A stretch of DNA of 64,000 nt. Source: Larix kaempferi. Taxonomy: Eukaryota > Streptophyta > Pinopsida > Pinales > Pinaceae. The position numbers and the translations under genes were made by a program. The notes beneath the pieces were generated by a model that saw only the letters and a program-made list of their open reading frames with translations, was not told where the DNA came from and searched no databases. Of the stretch, positions 45,985 through 57,565 are shown piece after piece. Every line of letters starts with the position of its first letter. Position 1 is the first letter of the stretch. Location of the stretch: positions 62,001-126,000 of the forward strand of contig BSBM01002083.1 in NCBI GenBank assembly GCA_027924585.1, read 5' to 3'.

Positions 45985-48893
45985 TTTTTTTTCACACAAG
46001 AAAAAATCAACTTTAATATTGATAGAAAGCTGACCACAAGTAGTGATCTACAATAATGAGGCATTGTAGACTGTTTCGGTCAAAAGACCAAAGATACATA
46101 ATAAGTGCCGATGGTTTCCGCCATTCAAGAAAGGTTCTGCAACTACCGAACTAGTAAAGCAAAAATACAAACCGATATGCTCTAGAAAGAAACATAACCG
46201 TACCAGTAAATACAAAGATTACAAAACGATTTTCATAAAATGACCATATCTATGCTAACAACAAGGTAACAAAAGTGAGTTTCAAAACAGGTTCAAGTGG
46301 CGAGAAGATATGAGCGCATCCCCTCTGTACTCCTCACATAGTAACATGACGTCCATAGTACCCAAGGCTCTGCGTGGAAGCAAGTCGGCAGTCGAGTTGA
46401 ACTCCCGGTAAATATGGCGGATATTGATAGATTCGAAGGTAGAAAGAATCCTTTCCACCATGCACTTCCAGTGGTTAAGCATAATTGATGAGAGCTTATC
46501 TTTTTACCATCCCAATCAACAATACATCTAGAGTCTCCAAAAATCCAAAGAGAATTGATTGAGGAGTAATGAGCGAACCACAGGAGAATCCAAAGCGCAA
46601 TAAGTTCCGAGCGGGTATTGGTACCCACCCCTGCAGCAGTAGAGAGGTGGAAGGATGCCAATGGAGATAAAAATAAGACCGCTCCAGCTCCACAAGAGCC
46701 CTTCTGCTCGGCCCCGTCGAAGTAACCCTGTGGGTAAGGATAATCGGCAGCCAGGAAAGAGAGACATCTCAGTTTGGGGCAATATTTCTTCCCTACCAAA
46801 GCTCTGTATAGCACCGAAATAGAATTCACCACCCGCGTAATAGAAGGAGCCACATCATCGAAAAGGGCACGATTCCAAGAATTCCAGATGTGCCATAAAC
46901 CAAGAGGAACTAGCTCAGGGTGCTTCGGCTATAGGGAGACCCATGCAAATAAGTTGTCACGATAAGAGGCCTGGTGCCAGGAAAATTGCACATTGAATAA
47001 CTTGAAAAGATCACTCATCATATCCCGGGTGAAAAAGCACTCTCCGAATAAATGCGCGGACGAATCACACGCCAGAGAATTAGGGAGCACCGGCTTGGTC
47101 CGGAGAAACCCCTTTTAGTGATGTTTTCCCAGGTCAAAATCTTATCATTGATAACAAGCCAGGAGAACAGACGGATCTTTAGTGGTACCGAAACCTTCCA
47201 CAACCACGGGATCCACCATGAGCGACGGACAGGTGTGGACGAGCCAATAAGGGAGTGATAATCCAAGGACGTTGTGACTTCGCCAGATGCCTCATTAAAA
47301 GTCCATACCAGCCGATCATGATGCTCCGAAAGAAGAACGCCAGCCTGAGATAAACGGCTAGAAAAAAGATCCCATTCCACAGCGAGATCACCCTCCAAAT
47401 GAAGTTCATCGGAACTAAACCACTGCTACTGAGCATTCAGTAACAGGTGGAAAAACTGGCGAATCACCGAGAGTTGTCTATCATGGAAGAACTTAAACAG
47501 AGAAGTCGACAAAGAAAAGTTCTCTTTAAGCCCTGCAATTGGGTCGATACCAACAAATACCAAATTACCATGGCCCACCTCCCATGCAATGGACTGCTGG
47601 ATCACAGGGAGCGATTTGAGAAGGCTACGCCAAATGGTAGATGACCCACTAGGACGAATAGTGCAATCACAGATAAAGTAATGCACAGGTAGCCTCTTCA
47701 AATATTTCATACGAATGATTCTTCCCCACAAACAGCCCAAGAATAGGGCACGCCAAAGACTTTTGGCATAGAGTGCTCTATTAAAAAGGCCTAAATCTTT
47801 TATTCCCCAGCCGCCCACATATTTTGGCTGAGACATAACTTCCCACGAGGCCAAGTGGAATTTGAAACAAACAAGATTACTAGCCCAGAGTAAATGAAAG
47901 AATGCCTTTCGTAATTGATTAATAACACCAACAGGAACATAAAATAGGGAAAACCAAAAGACAAGCATACCTTGAAGAATCGAAGTAAGGAGAGTGAACC
48001 GTCCACCAATAGATAACCACCGGGAAGACCATGAGTGAAGTCATTTATGAACCTTTGAAACCAACCAGTGCCAGTGGAACTTAAGGTAGCATTTTGGCTT
48101 AAGGTAAAAGCCCAGGTACCGGAACCCATTATCAAGATCCACCCAGTGGTATGGTATAATGAGTCTAAGATCCGCGTAAATATCCTCACGAAAAATCTGA
48201 TGTATGAGTGCAGACTTGGGTACACTAAATTCCATGCCGGAAGCCTTGCAGAAGGTTGATATGATCCCATTGTATACACGCCATTCATTCACCGAGGCCT
48301 CCCCAAATAATAATACATCATCCACAAAGAGCGCATGGGTGGTGTAGCAGGCTCCAGCCACCTTAACCCCATGGATGAGACAATTGGATTTTGCATCCTT
48401 TATCAAGAGGCTAAGGCCCTCTATCGGCAGGACAAAAAGATAGGGGGAGAGGGGGCACACCCCTGCTAGATACCACGATTTCCCTGAAATGTAGCAGATG
48501 GCGAACCATTAATTAACACCACAAAACTGGCTGAATTGACACAGGCCATAATCCACTCGACAATTTCAGCAGACAGGTCGATATGGACCAGGATGAAGCG
48601 CAGGTAGTCCCAATCAATCCGGTCATAATCCTTAACCAGGTCTAGCTTTAAGATGGCAGCCTCAAGTTTCTTTGATTTAATGGAATGCAAGCCCTCCTGG
48701 GCCAATCCGACAACATCCAGTATTTGTCTGTCGGGTAAAAAGCCGAATTGCTCCTCAGAAATAAACTTTCCCAAATACGGCTTAATGCGCTCGGCGATAA
48801 TCTTAGCAATGATCTTGTAGAAGAGATTATAGAGGTAAATCGGATGGAAGTCATTGAAACCGACAGGCCGATCATTCTTTGGTATAAGAGTCA
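45985..48893 (-). mobile_element. Second L1-like LINE, 3' part, cut by the Tat element
   Basis: Minus strand. The 3' end reads TTGATTTTTTCTTGTGTGAAAAAAAAT at about 46010-45985, much like the end of the LINE at 38875. The element is open at 48893, in the middle of reverse transcriptase, where the LTR starting TGTTGTTGG begins. No target duplication of the LINE is found there, so the LTR element inserted into the LINE and the rest of the LINE should lie beyond the window. Confidence 0.8.
46282..48893 (-). pseudogene. LINE ORF2 C-terminal part (broken)
   Basis: Begins at the cut with TLIPKNDRPVGFNDFHPI. Reverse transcriptase: EEQFGFLPDRQI, ILKLDLVKDYDRIDWDYL, then a stop and frameshift near 48465, CPLSPYLFVLPIEGLS and HALFVDDVLLFGE. 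The downstream region has FRYLGFYLKPK, YVGGWGIKDLGLF and SVPLKIRLFSWLVINDKILTWENI. RNase H: PQGYFDGAEQKGSCGAGAVLF, NTRSELIALWILL and FGDSRCIVDWDG, then another shift and IRHIYREFNSTADLL. There are at least three frameshifts and several stops (for example around 47425, 47017 and 46490). It is a relative of the LINE at 38875, not a recent duplicate. Confidence 0.9.
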
Positions 48894-49089
48894 TGTTGTT
48901 GGTACAACAACCCCCCTTAAATTTTTTTGAAAAAATATTTGGGGCCCCTCCTTTATTTTTTTTTTTGAAAGGAAAAAATCTGCCTAAGGTCATCCAAATA
49001 TCATAAATCTTTCCCTTATTTTTTCCTTAAAAGGAATCTCAACTTACCTTAAGTTTTCTTTTGAAGTTGTGTTTTTGCCGAAGTAAAAC

Positions 49090-49570
49090 TAAGGATTTTT
49101 AGCCGCAACGGCGGAAGCTTCGGGATAATCTTGCCGCCACAGTGGAAGAGTTAATTCAAGCCTTCCGAAACCGCGAAAATAAATGGCTAAGTCAGGCCCG
49201 CGGCGGAAAAGTTACCTTAAAGTCTCTGAAAGGGCGAAGCTTTTGATCAAGCGGGCCCACGGTGGAATGAATTCATCAAGTCTTTCCACAATGGCGGAAG
49301 CTTTCATCTAACTCTTCCGCAAGCATCGGAAGCGCATCAACAAGTTATTCGTAGAAAGACTCATCTATCGTTTCCGCTTCGACAAGCGTTAACATAAAAA
49401 TCGGAAGAACTCGGCTAACTCTCCTGCGAAAGCGGACGAACTAACGTAAGTTTGTCGCGGCAGACGGCCCCTCTGCGAAAGCATTCAAACAATTCTCTTG
49501 CAACGGCGGGAAAAAATCCACATTTCTTTCCGCCGAAGGCGGAAGCCTTAACCTAACCGTTCCGATTTTG
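49090..49570 (+). repeat. GCGGAAG-rich subrepeats in the LTR
   Basis: A motif of the type (A/G)CGGCGGAAGC or its complement CTTCCGC recurs about a dozen times with irregular spacing (for example near 49110, 49210, 49290, 49325 and 49525). The same series is found in the second LTR at about 61940-62400. It stands out as a CG-containing island in an AT-rich element. It may be an enhancer-like part of the LTR promoter or a remnant of tandem amplification. Confidence 0.6.
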
Positions 49571-49833
49571 ACGGTCATATTTATTGGAAAAGGTTCGATT
49601 TGACCCGACCATACGCAGCCTTACGTCGCGTTTTAATTACATGCAACTACCATATTAATGGACCGCGCGTGCCAAAGTGAATATATGGGGTGAACCCCGT
49701 TAACAATTCATTATTCTTCATCACCCAAACTGATTTCCGTTCCATTTGAACTGCAAAGCACGTCCATCGTTTCTTGAGGGCGCGGATTCATAGACCCTTC
49801 AGCAAAACATCAGCACCGCGCCATCACTTCTAG

Positions 49834-50546
49834 GTAAGTACATTCACAGGCCCTGTTAAGATGTAGGCTCCTACTTAAAAATGGTATGATCTGTCATTTC
49901 ATTTCGTTCTTTCTAGCCATGGCTCCGGAACAATTGTGCTTATCGTCAACCCGTTATTCACTTGGCCCATAATACCGTCCTGCCTAGTCATTTCTTCTTA
50001 GTCACATTTAAAGTCCAGGGGCATTTGAATGATGCAAGGACGTTCTGTTACTACGATAGCTCTCCTTCTATCATTAAGTGCAATGGAGTTTGTTCTCCAT
50101 AATCTCGGATGACGTATCGCTCCCAATATAAGAGACGTTTTGTTGGGCATAGACGTAAAAGTTCCAAGGCTCCCACATTTTAAACTAAGTAACAAGATGA
50201 TGCATCTACCCGTCACCTACTATCCCTTCCTCACACCCAATTGTAGGCGTCTTCGTAGTTATAAAATGTACGCCTCCCGCGCTTACAGACCGGTTAGTAT
50301 TTGGTATCCAAGGACTAAAGTACCTAGATCATCCCTTACCTTTTTTTTTACTGTCATGATTCATAATCACAATAGCAACCGCAAAGACAACTTAATTAAT
50401 GCTTTCACAAGATTATAAACTGGTATGTGAAGAAGAAACCTTTTTTTTAGGAGTTTTGGTTGAAATGGAGATATTATAAAAAATACACTAGTTTGAGCTG
50501 TCAACATCGTGTCATACATGCTCATTCATGTTTAATTGTTGAACAG
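49834..50546 (+). promoter_or_regulatory. Possible leader intron upstream of the LTR-embedded frame
   Basis: A perfect donor (AG/GTAAGTAC) at 49832-49841 is conserved in the second LTR (62676 region). Two acceptors are possible: TTCTTTCTAG ending at 49916, which would give an 83-base intron, and TTGTTGAACAG ending at 50546, which would give 713 bases and join just before the ATG at 50557. In the second LTR the latter AG is GG. An AT-rich AATATATGG at about 49680 could be the promoter. This is inference from consensus only. Confidence 0.4.
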
Positions 50547-50556
50547 GATTTTCAAA

Positions 50557-53500
50557 ATGGCTAAAGGCGGCAAGAGGAAATCGAAGAAGGTTGATGAGAG
50601 TACAAGATTAGAAACAACATTCCACGATACCGAGTGCACTACAGGTGTACCTCCAGAAGTAAACTGGGGAGATATTTATCAAATGATAAGAGATCAGGAC
50701 TTCCCTGAGGCTCTTCTGGAGGAGGAATGTTTATATCAGAACATCTGGAACTCCTGTATATCCAAGGCGGCCACACGTCCATAACTCTTCCCGTGATCAG
50801 AAGTAATTGGATGGGTGTTGCAACATGCAAACACCGATACAAGACTCACAGCAAATAGCACGGGAAAGGCCTTTGCTTCGTTTCACCCGTCTTATATCTC
50901 AACGACTTACAAGTTACCCAAAGCACAGCAGTGACTTGATGATGCATGGTTGGAAGAAATCCATATGGATAATCTAGACATGGCAAGAAGGATGTTAATT
51001 GCAGGCAAGCAAATCAGGAGAAAAGACAGGGAGGAGTATGAAGTTCAGAATCTGAGGCCTCATTTCAGACTGATCGCTCTCATGTTAAGAAGAATCTTTG
51101 GGAGACCTGATGGGACAATGTTTATGCTACAATGGGTCCCTATTATCCACTATGTGGATTTCAAAGGGACAATCTTCAATTGGGCTGATATTCTCTCAGA
51201 CAGCCTGTCATCAGCAATAACAATGGCTAAATAAGGGTTAGTAGAAAGGAAAGCAGAATTTTATATGGCTTCATACCTCACAGATTGTATCGTGGAAAAA
51301 TGTCCTTTCCCCAAGTTGGGATGCATATGGAACTCCGTAGAAGGCTCAGTGTTCATCACTTACAAGATCTTCTGGGCCCAAAATTACAAGAGGGATTACA
51401 ATCTCATTTGCGAGGAGTTCATCATGCCCCTTTATCAATTAATATTCAATGAAGGACCCAACTGCTTGTCTGAGAACACCATGGAAGCTTTGGAGAAATA
51501 TGGTGATTTCTATTTTTCTCCAAAAGGTAGCTACATAAGGATGTACGGAGGATCCAAAACCCTGTATATTCTACCAAGATACGCTACGGATTATATAGTC
51601 CACAAGGAGATGGGAAGGCAGGTATTCATTGATGGATTGGGTAATAACCTGTATAAGGCCAAGAAGGCTACTTTTCCACCCTTACCCTTCTATGTCGGGG
51701 CCTACAGGTTTTCAAGAATTGCAATCGTGAAAGAGTTTGTTGTAGAATTGAGGAGCTTTCATTTTGGAGAAAGGATTTTTCACAGGAATGATCGACAGGG
51801 AAAAATTGCATAGCATTGCAAAGAACTCTCCACTCCCTGTGAGTATGCCAACTTTTTTTATCCACAAGAGGAAGCATATAGGGGGAACAGCAATATGACT
51901 GAGCTACAAATTTGCCAAATGGGCAAAGAAGGGGCTAGCTCGAGCTCTGATGTCGTGGGGAAAACAGGTTCACGAAGGGAAAAGGATGCCATAGAAGAAC
52001 AAAGGCTCCTGGAATAGGCAAAGAAAATTGAAGAAGATAAATGTATAGAAGAGGATAATTTGAGAATCCAAGCAGCCGAAGCTGAGGCAAGGAGGCAAGA
52101 AGAGAAAGAGAGAATTAGAGTGGAAAAGATTGCAGAGCAAGAACGACGTGATGCATTAAGAAGGGAGTAGGAGGAAGAGGCGCGAAAGAAAGAGGAGGAA
52201 GAAAAGAAGTCTCAAGAGGATATTTATCCCAAAATCCCAGACCTGCAAAATTTAGATATGGGTTCCCCCATAAGAGATTTCCCCATTGTCCCTTTTACAC
52301 CCTACAAAGGCAGTACAGTTTCCAATTGGGTAAATTTTGCTTACAACAAGAAGAGGAAAACCATTGTCAAAGAGACAGGTTCCAAATTGAAAAGACCTTT
52401 TCGGCCAGACATCATCACTACACATGAGACTACGGTCATGCGGAACACAGAAGAAGCTGCTAAACTCCTGTCATCCATCTCTGTAGTCGTTGTTACAGCA
52501 ACTGCAGATAATGTCAACACACTAGGGGATAAATTGAGTGAAGAAAAGGATAAAGCACGTCAGCACCAGGAAGCTTTAGTTAAAGAACAGAACTATACAA
52601 ATTTGATGATCGAGAAGAATGATGCCCCCACATCTTAGAAGGAAGAGTTAAAAGAAACTCTCAAACAAATGGAAGCTGACAGGAGAGCTCTGGCAATACA
52701 AGTAAGGATGTTAGAGGAAGAAAAGGGAGAGCTTGAAGGAAAAAATCTGAGGCTTGAATCAAAGAAGTTTGACAACATTCAAGAGATTGTTAACCTGAAA
52801 GAACACAACGAATTATTAGAACAACAATTAAAGCTGGCCAATAGTAGAATGGGAGACATTAGCCCCTTCCACGAGCAAGTCTGTGAAATACTAAGAGAGA
52901 CCTATGGCGTGCAAGAGCTTCTATCAGAGTAAATATACAAGCTAAAAGCAATAATGGCCCAGGTTAAGGAAATCAATGTTGAAGCCACTCGGGTCAGGAA
53001 GAAGCACACACGCATCAGGGGAGAAATTAAAAAAACACATTGAATGGAGGGAAGGGAAATCAGAGTTCCCAGCAAATCTTCCCCTTAAGTCTGTTGTTGA
53101 GTATAGGGCAGATATACGCACCCTAGATTATTCTAAGGATTACGGAGTAAAGTTGGCCGCTGTGACCTCAGCTACTTATGAACGGTGCAAGAATTTGTAT
53201 TCCCAAGTATGATCCACACAGGAAAGTTGTCATATAGCCATGCCTCCAAATTTAGAAGAATTCCCAGATAAAGCACAATGTTTATCTAAGCTAAGTGAAG
53301 AACTCAAGGAAAAAAATGAGTATGTGTAGAAGCTAGATGTCTTGACTTCAGAAGACCTGCACCAATTTATCAGTGAAGCAGCTATTCATAAGCACCGCCT
53401 AGAAGAAAGTCTCAAGGCCACAATGGTAGAAATAGTTGTTTTAGCAGAAGAACTTGTCAAGCAGAGTGTGTCCCTCATATTTATGATTCCCCTGGTTGGA

Positions 53501-53641
53501 ATGAATATAGTAAACGAAACAAATCAGTGGCGAAATTATATTGCAGAAGTGGATAGGACGTTGGCAGCCAGTCAAGCTCCCACATCAGAAAGTTCCCCAG
53601 CTATTGTAGTAGTGATGGAAGAAGCCCCAGCAGTCCCATAA
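50557..53641 (+). pseudogene. Large decayed reading frame inside the LTR, unknown protein
   Basis: From ATG 50557 (MAKGGKRKSKK) the same frame can be followed to about 52932, then one frame over to the TAA at 53641: about 1,030 codons with one frameshift near 53030. In-frame stops: TAA 50782, TGA 50794, TGA 50932, TAA 51232, TAG 51811, TAG 52015, TAG 52168, TAG 52636, TAA 52930, TGA 53210 and TAG 53327. The first third is basic then globular (VNWGDIYQMIRDQDFPEALL, LRPHFRLIALMLRRIFGRPDG, YATDYIVHKEMGRQVFIDGLG). The middle is charged (AEARRQEEKERIRVEKIAEQ) and coiled-coil-like up to about 52880. I recognise no gag, pol, env or transposase motif. It may be a captured host gene or an extra element frame such as the upstream frame of Ogre elements. 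Confidence 0.65.
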
Positions 53642-53872
53642 ATGCCTAAATCACCCAACGCGCCAACTCAGGGATAGCTTACCTTCATCAACGTGTCCCT
53701 TAGGCTAATAGTTTATGCGTATACCTTTGTAATATTAAAAGGACTTATGCTCCCGTTTTTTGTAAAGTTACTTGAGATATTCCTATTTTTGTAATTTCAT
53801 CACTACAAGACAAATTAAAAGAATAGAAACGGTTAGGGTTTAGGTGGCAACTTTTGGCCTATTTTGTAAAGC
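53642..53872 (+). other. LTR stretch between embedded frame and TATA box
   Basis: About 230 AT-rich bases with no frame. It is presumably the core promoter-proximal part of U3 and may also hold the poly(A) region of the embedded frame. Confidence 0.4.
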
Positions 53873-53880
53873 TATATAAA
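53873..53880 (+). promoter_or_regulatory. Likely TATA box of the Tat LTR
   Basis: TATATAAA in the context AAGCTATATAAAGCTGA, the best TATA match in the LTR. Transcription would start near 53905 and give a leader of about 640 bases to the primer site. A weaker alternative is ATATATAAC at about 54362. Confidence 0.6.
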
Positions 53881-54544
53881 GCTGATAAGAGGAAGATAGA
53901 AAGGACTTTTGGCAGGTGAAGGGTTTTTCTGTCTTGTAAATGAACTATTTCTGCTGCATGAATAAGAAAATCGATTTGGCCTGTGGAAGTTGGCACAACA
54001 TTTTTTGCTTGAAGTCTTGTTGATCAACTGTTGAACTATTTCTGCATTTTCATACATTTCTTGTGAGATCTTTCCTGGCTCTTATGAATTAATTCTTTGC
54101 TATGAATGGTTTCATGTTCTTTGCAAATTTTATGTGTTAAATGGGTAATTGAATGCTTATATTTATTTGAGCTACCTTGGATAATCTTTATTTCTGTTGT
54201 AGATGCTCCTTTCGATTTAACAACTATCTGTGGAATTATTGGGTGTGTTTTCCAGTTTATTACTCATTCTTTAAATCTGCTCCTTATAAGGATAGGATAA
54301 TTTAGATTAAATTAGATTAGCATAGATTTGCTTCCCTGATGCATATCATATTAAAATAAAAAATATATAACCGGTGGATTGGGCCACAACCGGTAAAACA
54401 AGCAAATATTTAAAACCCACGGTAGCCGGAATCGTTAACCAGACGGATTCCCCACACCAAACGGTGAGTGATCTAGTTGGGATCGCTTACTGGGGAGGAT
54501 CCCTTGCTGATTGATGCAACGATATTCGAGGCATCAACATTTTT

Positions 54545-54563
54545 TGGCGCTAGAAGGAGGGCC
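54545..54563 (+). other. Probable primer-binding site of the Tat element
   Basis: TGGCGCTAGAAGGAGGGCC follows the LTR end CAACA after five T, the same layout as at 1054-1076. The tRNA is not identified from memory. Confidence 0.65.
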
Positions 54564-54571
54564 ACCAGTGC

Positions 54572-55925
54572 ATGGCTAACAAAAGAGAGTCTTTTGTTGG
54601 TAAAAATTCCACTGAAAACCCATTTGAAACAGTTGTTCCAGAATTTCCAGATCTGGAATCAAGAAGTCAAGAAGATCCTAACTCTGAAACAAAACAGTCA
54701 AAAATAGTGTATGTTGTCCCTTTTGAAGATGTAAATCAATTCAGGAGACATACTCGCTCATACGTGAGAAGTCTTGGAGGACTAACTACAGTTCCTTTGT
54801 TGCCCAGAACCAGAGCTCCTCGAAAAAATCCTCAGTGTACAATGGATTCCGTTCTTGTTCAAATTCTAGAAGAATTATTAGATTTATCTCTGGAAGAAAT
54901 CACCGAACCTTTTGATGAAATTAGACCAGAAAACCCTACAGACCCAGAGCAGCACACTCCAAGGGATACTCCTATTAACTCACCACCACATTCACCACCA
55001 TGCTCTCCCCTGAGAGTCATGGATGTACCTGCATGGAGATCAGAGGGGCATTAAATGTAGTTGGACCATTCCATGATTTTCCCAAGAACCCAAAAAACGT
55101 TTTGCCTAAGTATGACCCTAGCAAGGGAGTTTCTGCTGAAGACCACCTCAAATGTTTTTATTTAGCCCTAAATCTTTTAAATGTGGAGCACGAGGACGTG
55201 GTTTGTCATCTTTTTCCTTATACTTTTGAACCCAAAGTATCTTCCTGGTATTTTAGTTTGCAAGCCGGTTCAATAACAAGTTGGGAAGATTTTGAGAAAT
55301 GCTTTCTTAAAAAATATGGCAATCAGAAAATTGTAGCTACTCTCATGAAAGAATTATTGTCTATGAGAATAGAAAAGAATGAGAAAGTTCAAGAGTTTAA
55401 CCAAATATTCACAATGTTGTTAAATAATTTCAGTGATGCAACAAATCCCGCTAAGGAATGCTTAGTAGAATATTATACAACAACTCTTAAATCCCCGCTT
55501 GCAATGTTCGTCAAGAGAACAAGAAAACCAACCCTGACAGAAAATTTTGAAGAAGCTAAGAAGGTAGAAGAATAACATGACAGCATCGCGAAACATGCTT
55601 TAGATATTGAGGTTAAGCCAGCAGCTACTAAGAAACCTTTTTTGCTAACCAGAGATAAAGAAGAACCCGCAGCAGATTTAGAAAATGTCATCAAAATGAT
55701 GCAGAAACTCTCCAACAAGATTGTAGATCTAGAAAAGGATAAAGTAACAAGTTATTCAAGGCCACCTTTCAAACCTTTCTATAAAAAGAAGGAAGAAAAT
55801 GGAATTCCAACCCCACCGGTAAACAATTCTGCTGTACTAAATCTGAATGAAATAGGAATGGACCACTTCTGCACTTTCACCTAGAACAACACTCAGAAAA
55901 AAGCTGTCCACAATGGATCAACTCA
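54572..55925 (+). pseudogene. gag: Tat-type gag (broken)
   Basis: ATG 54572 follows the primer site closely. The first frame (160 codons) is a charged, proline-rich N-terminus ending in TPINSPPHSPPCSPL. A frameshift near 55050 leads to the gag core: PFHDFPKNPKNVLPKYDP, VSAEDHLKCFYLALNLL, KVSSWYFSLQAGSITSWEDFEKCFLKKYGNQK and TMLLNNFSDATNPAKE. A TAG stop at 55573-55575 follows EEAKKVEE. The end carries a Cys/His segment (HFCTFT... then SEKSCPQWI in another frame) near 55865-55905, interrupted by a TAG and a shift, in place of a retroviral-type knuckle. An intact version would form the particle. Confidence 0.88.
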
Positions 55926-56822
55926 GTGAGCTTAGTAATGAACCAAATGTTAGATGCACAAATTCCTGAGCAAACGATTCCTCAACAAGAACAAATTCCT
56001 GACAGTGAAGAACCAGCTCCCGACACTACGATGATCCTTTGGGATTGGACTCCTGCCCAAGAACTGTCTTGTGAAGAACTCACAGACGAGGTACAGACAA
56101 CATCTGTTAACATCACCACCAGGAGTAAAGGCCTAGTAATTGAACCAGCAATAGAACCACCTAAGGCAAAGTCTAACTAAATACCGAGGCGGCACATAAC
56201 TGTCATTCCGCCCCAACCTAAGACGAGCCCGGTGGTTGCTCCTACGATGACTAAAGAACCAAACTCAGAAAAGATTAAACAGCCACAACCTCCCTTGACG
56301 AAAACAGAAAATCAATCAAAAACTCTGAAGGGATGTGACCTGAGCTATGATATAACCGAGGATATTAAAAAAACGAAAGCTAATATTTCCATTTTCGATA
56401 TGTGTAGCTTACCGCAACAGAGGAAGAAATTGATGGAATCCTTAGATCCACAAACAGATGTACCAGTAGAAAACACTGATGAAAACCTAGAAATTAATGA
56501 AGCAAGTATTGGCAAGAAATCGAAATCTCAAACTCTTCCTTTCCTCTTAGACTTTGAGATTTTTAATCACAATGTGCACAACTATTTGGTAGACTCAGGT
56601 GCCAGTTCAAATGTCATTCCTTTGTCAATTTGCAAAAGGATTAATGGACAACCGATCCCATCCCCATCTCAAATCATTCAACTAGATAGGAGTGTTGTCA
56701 AGGTTATTGGTGAACTGAAAGATGTACTTATTAGGCTGTCATCCGATCCCAGAGTGTGTCAATTCATTGACATTATGGTGGTTGATATCCCTGAGGCATA
56801 TGGTCTAATTTTGAGTAGGGAC
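55926..56822 (+). pseudogene. pol: Tat-type protease region (broken)
   Basis: In one frame from 55926 to the TAG at 56823, with one TAA at 56178-56180. The front is a Pro/Glu-rich linker; the protease itself carries YLVDSGASSNVIPLSICKRI, catalytic Asp codon at 56592-56594, followed by KVIGELKDVLIRL and IDIMVVDIPEAYGLILSRD. This length and the ending ILSRD match Tat-group aspartic proteases. Confidence 0.9.
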
Positions 56823-57159
56823 TAGTCCGTGAAACTTAATGGCTATTTTTCAACGGATTGGTCTCATCTATGGCTGCCCTATCAAAATCGTCAGAATCAT
56901 ATCAAGATATTAAGGGAGCCACATATGAAACAAAATGTTACTCAACTTGATGGCAAAAATGAAGTAGTGGCTTTTTCATCTTCAGTTTTAGGAAATTACT
57001 TCTTGGAAATTGAACCTGGGAACTACAAATCAGAAGAAGTTAGCCATATTTCAGACAGACGGCCCAATCTCCTTCAGTTTCCACAGGCTGATGATATTGA
57101 TTGTAATATAGTAGACTTAGTCACTAATTTAGACAGAAATCAAACTAACTTAGTTAGAG

Positions 57160-57565
57160 AAGAAAATATCTTTGGACTCTCTATTTTGATAGCTCCAAAA
57201 CTCAGGAAGGATCCGGAGCCGGTTGCATTTTAATTGATCCTGATAGAAACAAGCATTTTTTATCATGTAGGTTAGAATTTGAATGTACTAATAACATCGC
57301 AGAATAGGAAGCTCTCATTCAAGGTTTGAAGAAAGCCATTGGTCTTAATGTTAATTTTTTGAAAGTCTTTGGTGATTCTGAAATTGTTGTTAGGAAAATA
57401 AGAAATATGATTCATTGTCTTTCACCGCATTTAAAAAGTTATCAGGCAGAAATTTGGAATTTAATCTCGTGTTTTGATGCTTTTAACATCAATTATGTCC
57501 CAAGATTACAAAACGTTGCAGCTGATCTGTTAGCTACTTCCACTTCCATATTAGTACCCACTAAT
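57160..57565 (+). pseudogene. Extra RNase H domain between protease and reverse transcriptase (one stop)
   Basis: In one frame: TLYFDSSKTQEGSGAGCILIDP, NNIAE followed by a TAG at 57305-57307 in place of the next codon, EALIQGLKKAIGLN, KVFGDSEIVVRKIRN and NINYVPRLQNVAADLLATS. The Asp, Glu and Asp positions of an RNase H (FDSS, AE.EALI, FGDSE) are visible and the final helix is present. This is distinct from the RNase H that follows the reverse transcriptase. In Tat-group elements a second, archaeal-like RNase H is known, and its position varies. Confidence 0.85.

Larger units (their letters stand above)
48894..54539 (+). repeat. 5' LTR (proposed 5.65 kb) of the Tat element
   Basis: The start TGTTG and end CAACA form an inverted repeat. 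The homologous sequence from 61739 to the window end matches the first 2.26 kb without a break, including the beginning of the embedded reading frame, so the repeat is longer than 2.26 kb. The full length rests on the CAACA plus TGGCGC junction at 54539-54550 and needs the outer sequence. Contents: GC-rich subrepeats (about 49090-49570), a possible intron, an embedded reading frame (50557-53641), a TATA box (53873-53880) and a leader of about 640 bases. Confidence 0.7.
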
